Shown: positions 61,430 to 64,000 of the stretch, in pieces
Layout of the letters: the number at the start of each line of letters is the position of its first letter
Numbering within the stretch: the first letter of the stretch is position 1
Assembly (NCBI GenBank): GCA_013397115.1
Contig: VWZW01002677.1
Coordinates: 434,001-498,000, forward strand
DNA from: Edolisoma coerulescens
Lineage: Eukaryota > Chordata > Aves > Passeriformes > Campephagidae
Direction of reading: 5' to 3'
DNA length: 64,000 nt
Position numbers and translations under genes: made by a program
Notes under the pieces: model-generated
The model's database searches: none
The model's input: only the letters and a program-made list of their open reading frames with translations
Told to the model about the DNA's origin: nothing

Positions 61430-64000
61430 GAATGGTGTTGGGACCAAGGGAGCAGCTGAATCCTGGAAGGGACCCAAATGGGATAAAAAGATGAAAAAGA
61501 CCAGTGTGTGAGGAAAGGGATGTCTTTTGAGAGGAAAACCTGGAAACACTCCTCTGAGGAAGCATCCACTTGATTGGCAGCTGTAGACTTTCCAAAACAC
61601 TGCAAGTTCTACGCTATAGTGCTTGTTCTTGACTGTCTACGTATCAGTCAACCCTTCGTGAAGATTTGCCTTTCTCGGTGAGATGCTGTCATGCAGAACT
61701 GCTACTGCTGATACTGTGGCTGAAGTACATCTCAGGAGACAGATTCTCCCGTTTCCCTCAAAATGGAAGCCGTGACTTCGCTGAGCTGCTGGGTGGCTCT
61801 GCTGGGCTCCTCCACAGCTGTAATTACCAAAAACTCGGATGACTGCTGGGATGAGAGGTGTAACACAATAGAATGCTCCTTTAGTCTTTCTGTAGCTCCT
61901 GGGAAGTTTAGTTACAAGATCCAAATGAAAGCACAAGGAGCAAAATGATACCATGACTGCTAGAGACAATCCCACCATGACTCCAGATCTAATTACCTGC
62001 AGCACTGATCAATTCAGTCTTCGGGAAAGGGTATCAGGTCTCATTTATCACTGAGCAAGAAAAAAACAAAGCGGTCTCCCATGTTTTTCTTGAGTCCACC
62101 ACATGGTATATATCCTCCGGAGATACTACATCCCTTCTACGTTAGTCATGTCCTGGCTGGTGCTTGGTCAAGGCTGTGTCTTTGACAAGGCTTGTGGTGG
62201 GGAGCATGGGAGCTCCCATCGGCCCTTTGGCTTGTTCCCACCTTGTTACTTGTGTTTACTTTGTCATTTCTGCTCCTCCGTCATGCTCACAGTGTCCCTC
62301 TGGCACATCTGCCACAGCAGGACAATCAGTGATGATGCTCAAGAAGTGTTTTTCTCCTTTGATAAATCCTCTGCATTAAATTGGCTTTTATTTTACTTGT
62401 TTGTTCTCCGTTTTGATCCTGCATGGCCAATTCCCCATTGCTCTGTACCGAGCCATGCTGTCTCTACCTTTGCATCCTTCACGTCAGAGATGCATTTTTG
62501 CTCAAAAGCGAGAGGAAATTGGATTCACAAAAGGGAATTTCCTTGCAGGAGCGCCTGTGAAATGGCAACATGTTTTATATAGAGGCACAGCTAAAGAGAG
62601 GTAGGCGGTTTGGTACTTTTGCCACATTTTTTTTATGCTGCAGCAATGTATGCTCCAGGTCTGATCAATGAGGAATCTTGCCCGGCCTCGGCCAGCACTG
62701 AAGTGTACAGCAATCCAGTCCTTCCTCCCGGGCGGGATGCACGTCATATTTCATGACAGAATGACAGGCCTGTCAGATAATCTGTTGCTGTTTTGGCATT
62801 TCTGATATACCTCGTGCTTTGGTACACACTCAGTGTCCAGAAAGACCAAGATAATCTAGAAAAATCAACTGTCATGCTCCAGGGTCCTGTATGGGCAGTG
62901 AACAGGGCAACACTGATTTGAGCAGTCTAGTACATGCTTACCTGGGTTAAAAACTCACCCAAGAAGATACTGAAATTTTCTTTCTCTGCCTAAAGTCCAC
63001 AGCATCAAGTGCCTGATCTGCCAGGTTCTGTGGCGTGAGGTGTAGTTCTTGACCAAGCAGCTTCATCACTCTGTGAAAAGTGACCTGAGCTCTGAGCACC
63101 AGGTCTGAGAGTCAAAAGCTTCCTTTGTGAAGGGTGTCCGGTCCAGACTGGGGTTGGGTGGCTTTTGTGTGTTTCTCATTCACATTTCTGTTACTGGCAG
63201 AGGGAACAGGGGGTTACTTTTACTGGCTTATCTCTTCCCAGCAAAGTCTTTCCCTGCATCAGGGTTTGCCAGGAGCCCAGCACACCGTTCAGAGAAAGCT
63301 CTTTCCCCGGAGGAACAGCTCCCGAGGGTTCATGCTCCCTGCCTGGTCGGTGCACGGGGATGTGGAGGTTGGAGAAAACAGGTGCCAGTGGAAGCCCCTC
63401 TGCACCCCCCGAGGAACGCCCGTTACCCTCTCTGCAGCCCCTCGGTATTGGCAGAGCTATTCCAGAAAATCGCTTTTTTGAGCAAAAGGAGTTTATTGCT
63501 GCAATGGCAAACGTCCTGGTGAGTCACGGCTCCAGAGCCGAGATCTCCTGGGAGATGTGCATCAGCCGCTTTCCTTCTGCAGACAAACCCCTGGGTGAGA
63601 CCCCGGCCCCGGCTCCCGCCGCTCCCGCCGCCGCGGGGACGAGACCGGGCGGCGCCGCTCGGGGCACGTCGGTGTGTCTCGTCGGTGTCGTGCCGGTGCC
63701 CTCTTGTGGAAACTGGGAAAATATCCGAGAAAATAGGCTGGTGCTGGGCTGGGAGCCTTGGTTAGAAACCCACCCGTGGGAGCAGAGAGAAGCGCTGCGT
63801 GCTCCCCTGGGGCTCCGCCGTGCCCCCTCCAGCTGCAGCCCGAGAGCCTTTGTCATTGCTGTCACTGGTATTGTCACTGTGGGAGATGCTATTAACTGAG
63901 CCTGGAGGCAGGGGCTCCCAGGTCGCAAATCCTGCACCCCGTGCCTACCTTTGGTGGCTGAATCCCTTTATGGTGACAGCTGTCTGTGCTTTAAGTGGGT

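Larger units (their letters stand above)
55281..64000 (+). other. Probable first intron of the downstream gene (MMP17), no exon recognised
   Basis: I searched by eye for the MMP17 propeptide exon (a peptidoglycan-binding-like helix followed by the cysteine-switch PRC motif) and for metalloproteinase sequence such as HEFGH, and found neither. The sequence is mixed. CpG-richer parts occur at 55.3-56.1 kb and 63.56-63.72 kb, an AT-rich conserved-looking stretch lies at about 56,230-56,450, and A or T runs occur at 58,021 and 60,781. A single N lies at 58,389. The many short frames overlap on both strands and are not recognisable. Confidence 0.45.

Noticed and set aside
63134..63899. Overlapping 115-244 residue frames near the window end
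   Set aside because: Three plus-strand frames and one minus-strand frame are open together; no recognisable MMP17 or other protein sequence.

Overview
The window looks like vertebrate nuclear DNA, most likely from a bird. The evidence is a recognisable 3' end of an SFSWAP gene split by ordinary GT-AG introns, a reverse-oriented 3' fragment of a CR1 LINE (the main avian/reptilian retroposon), a worn MIR-type SINE, a retroviral-type LTR, and the general alternation of AT-rich intron sequence with CpG-dense islands. A non-avian sauropsid is not excluded. No bacterial, phage or CRISPR features are present.

Region 1 (1 to about 15,430) is the 3' part of SFSWAP, the vertebrate homologue of Drosophila suppressor-of-white-apricot, on the + strand. 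Five coding exons (3314-3579, 9384-9509, 12261-12431, 13014-13086, 15020-15085) join in frame to encode the last 233 residues: the lysine-rich stretch, the RS domain and the conserved C-terminal tail. The N-terminal part with the two SURP modules lies outside the window. A 3' UTR of about 345 nt ends at an AATAAA signal.

Region 2 (about 15,430 to 54,440) is roughly 39 kb of intergenic DNA in which I recognise no protein-coding gene. It starts AT-rich and becomes GC-richer and patchier from about 28-29 kb. It holds one CR1 fragment, some palindromes and short tandem duplications, several stretches that look like conserved non-coding elements, and an LTR at about 52.9-53.5 kb. Long open frames at 38-45 kb occur in GC-rich sequence on both strands and match nothing I know.

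Region 3 (about 54,440 to 64,000) begins with a strong CpG island containing a 146-N assembly gap. In vertebrates whose map I know, the gene after SFSWAP in the same direction is MMP17. The distance and CpG island fit the MMP17 promoter and first exon, with the initiator codon and signal peptide probably hidden in the gap and the remaining 8.7 kb being intron 1. This is synteny-based inference: no MMP17 coding sequence is visible. I see no convincing new biological system. The best leads are possible splicing-regulation elements in the SFSWAP introns, the LTR just upstream of the CpG island, and a few conserved-looking AT-rich elements.
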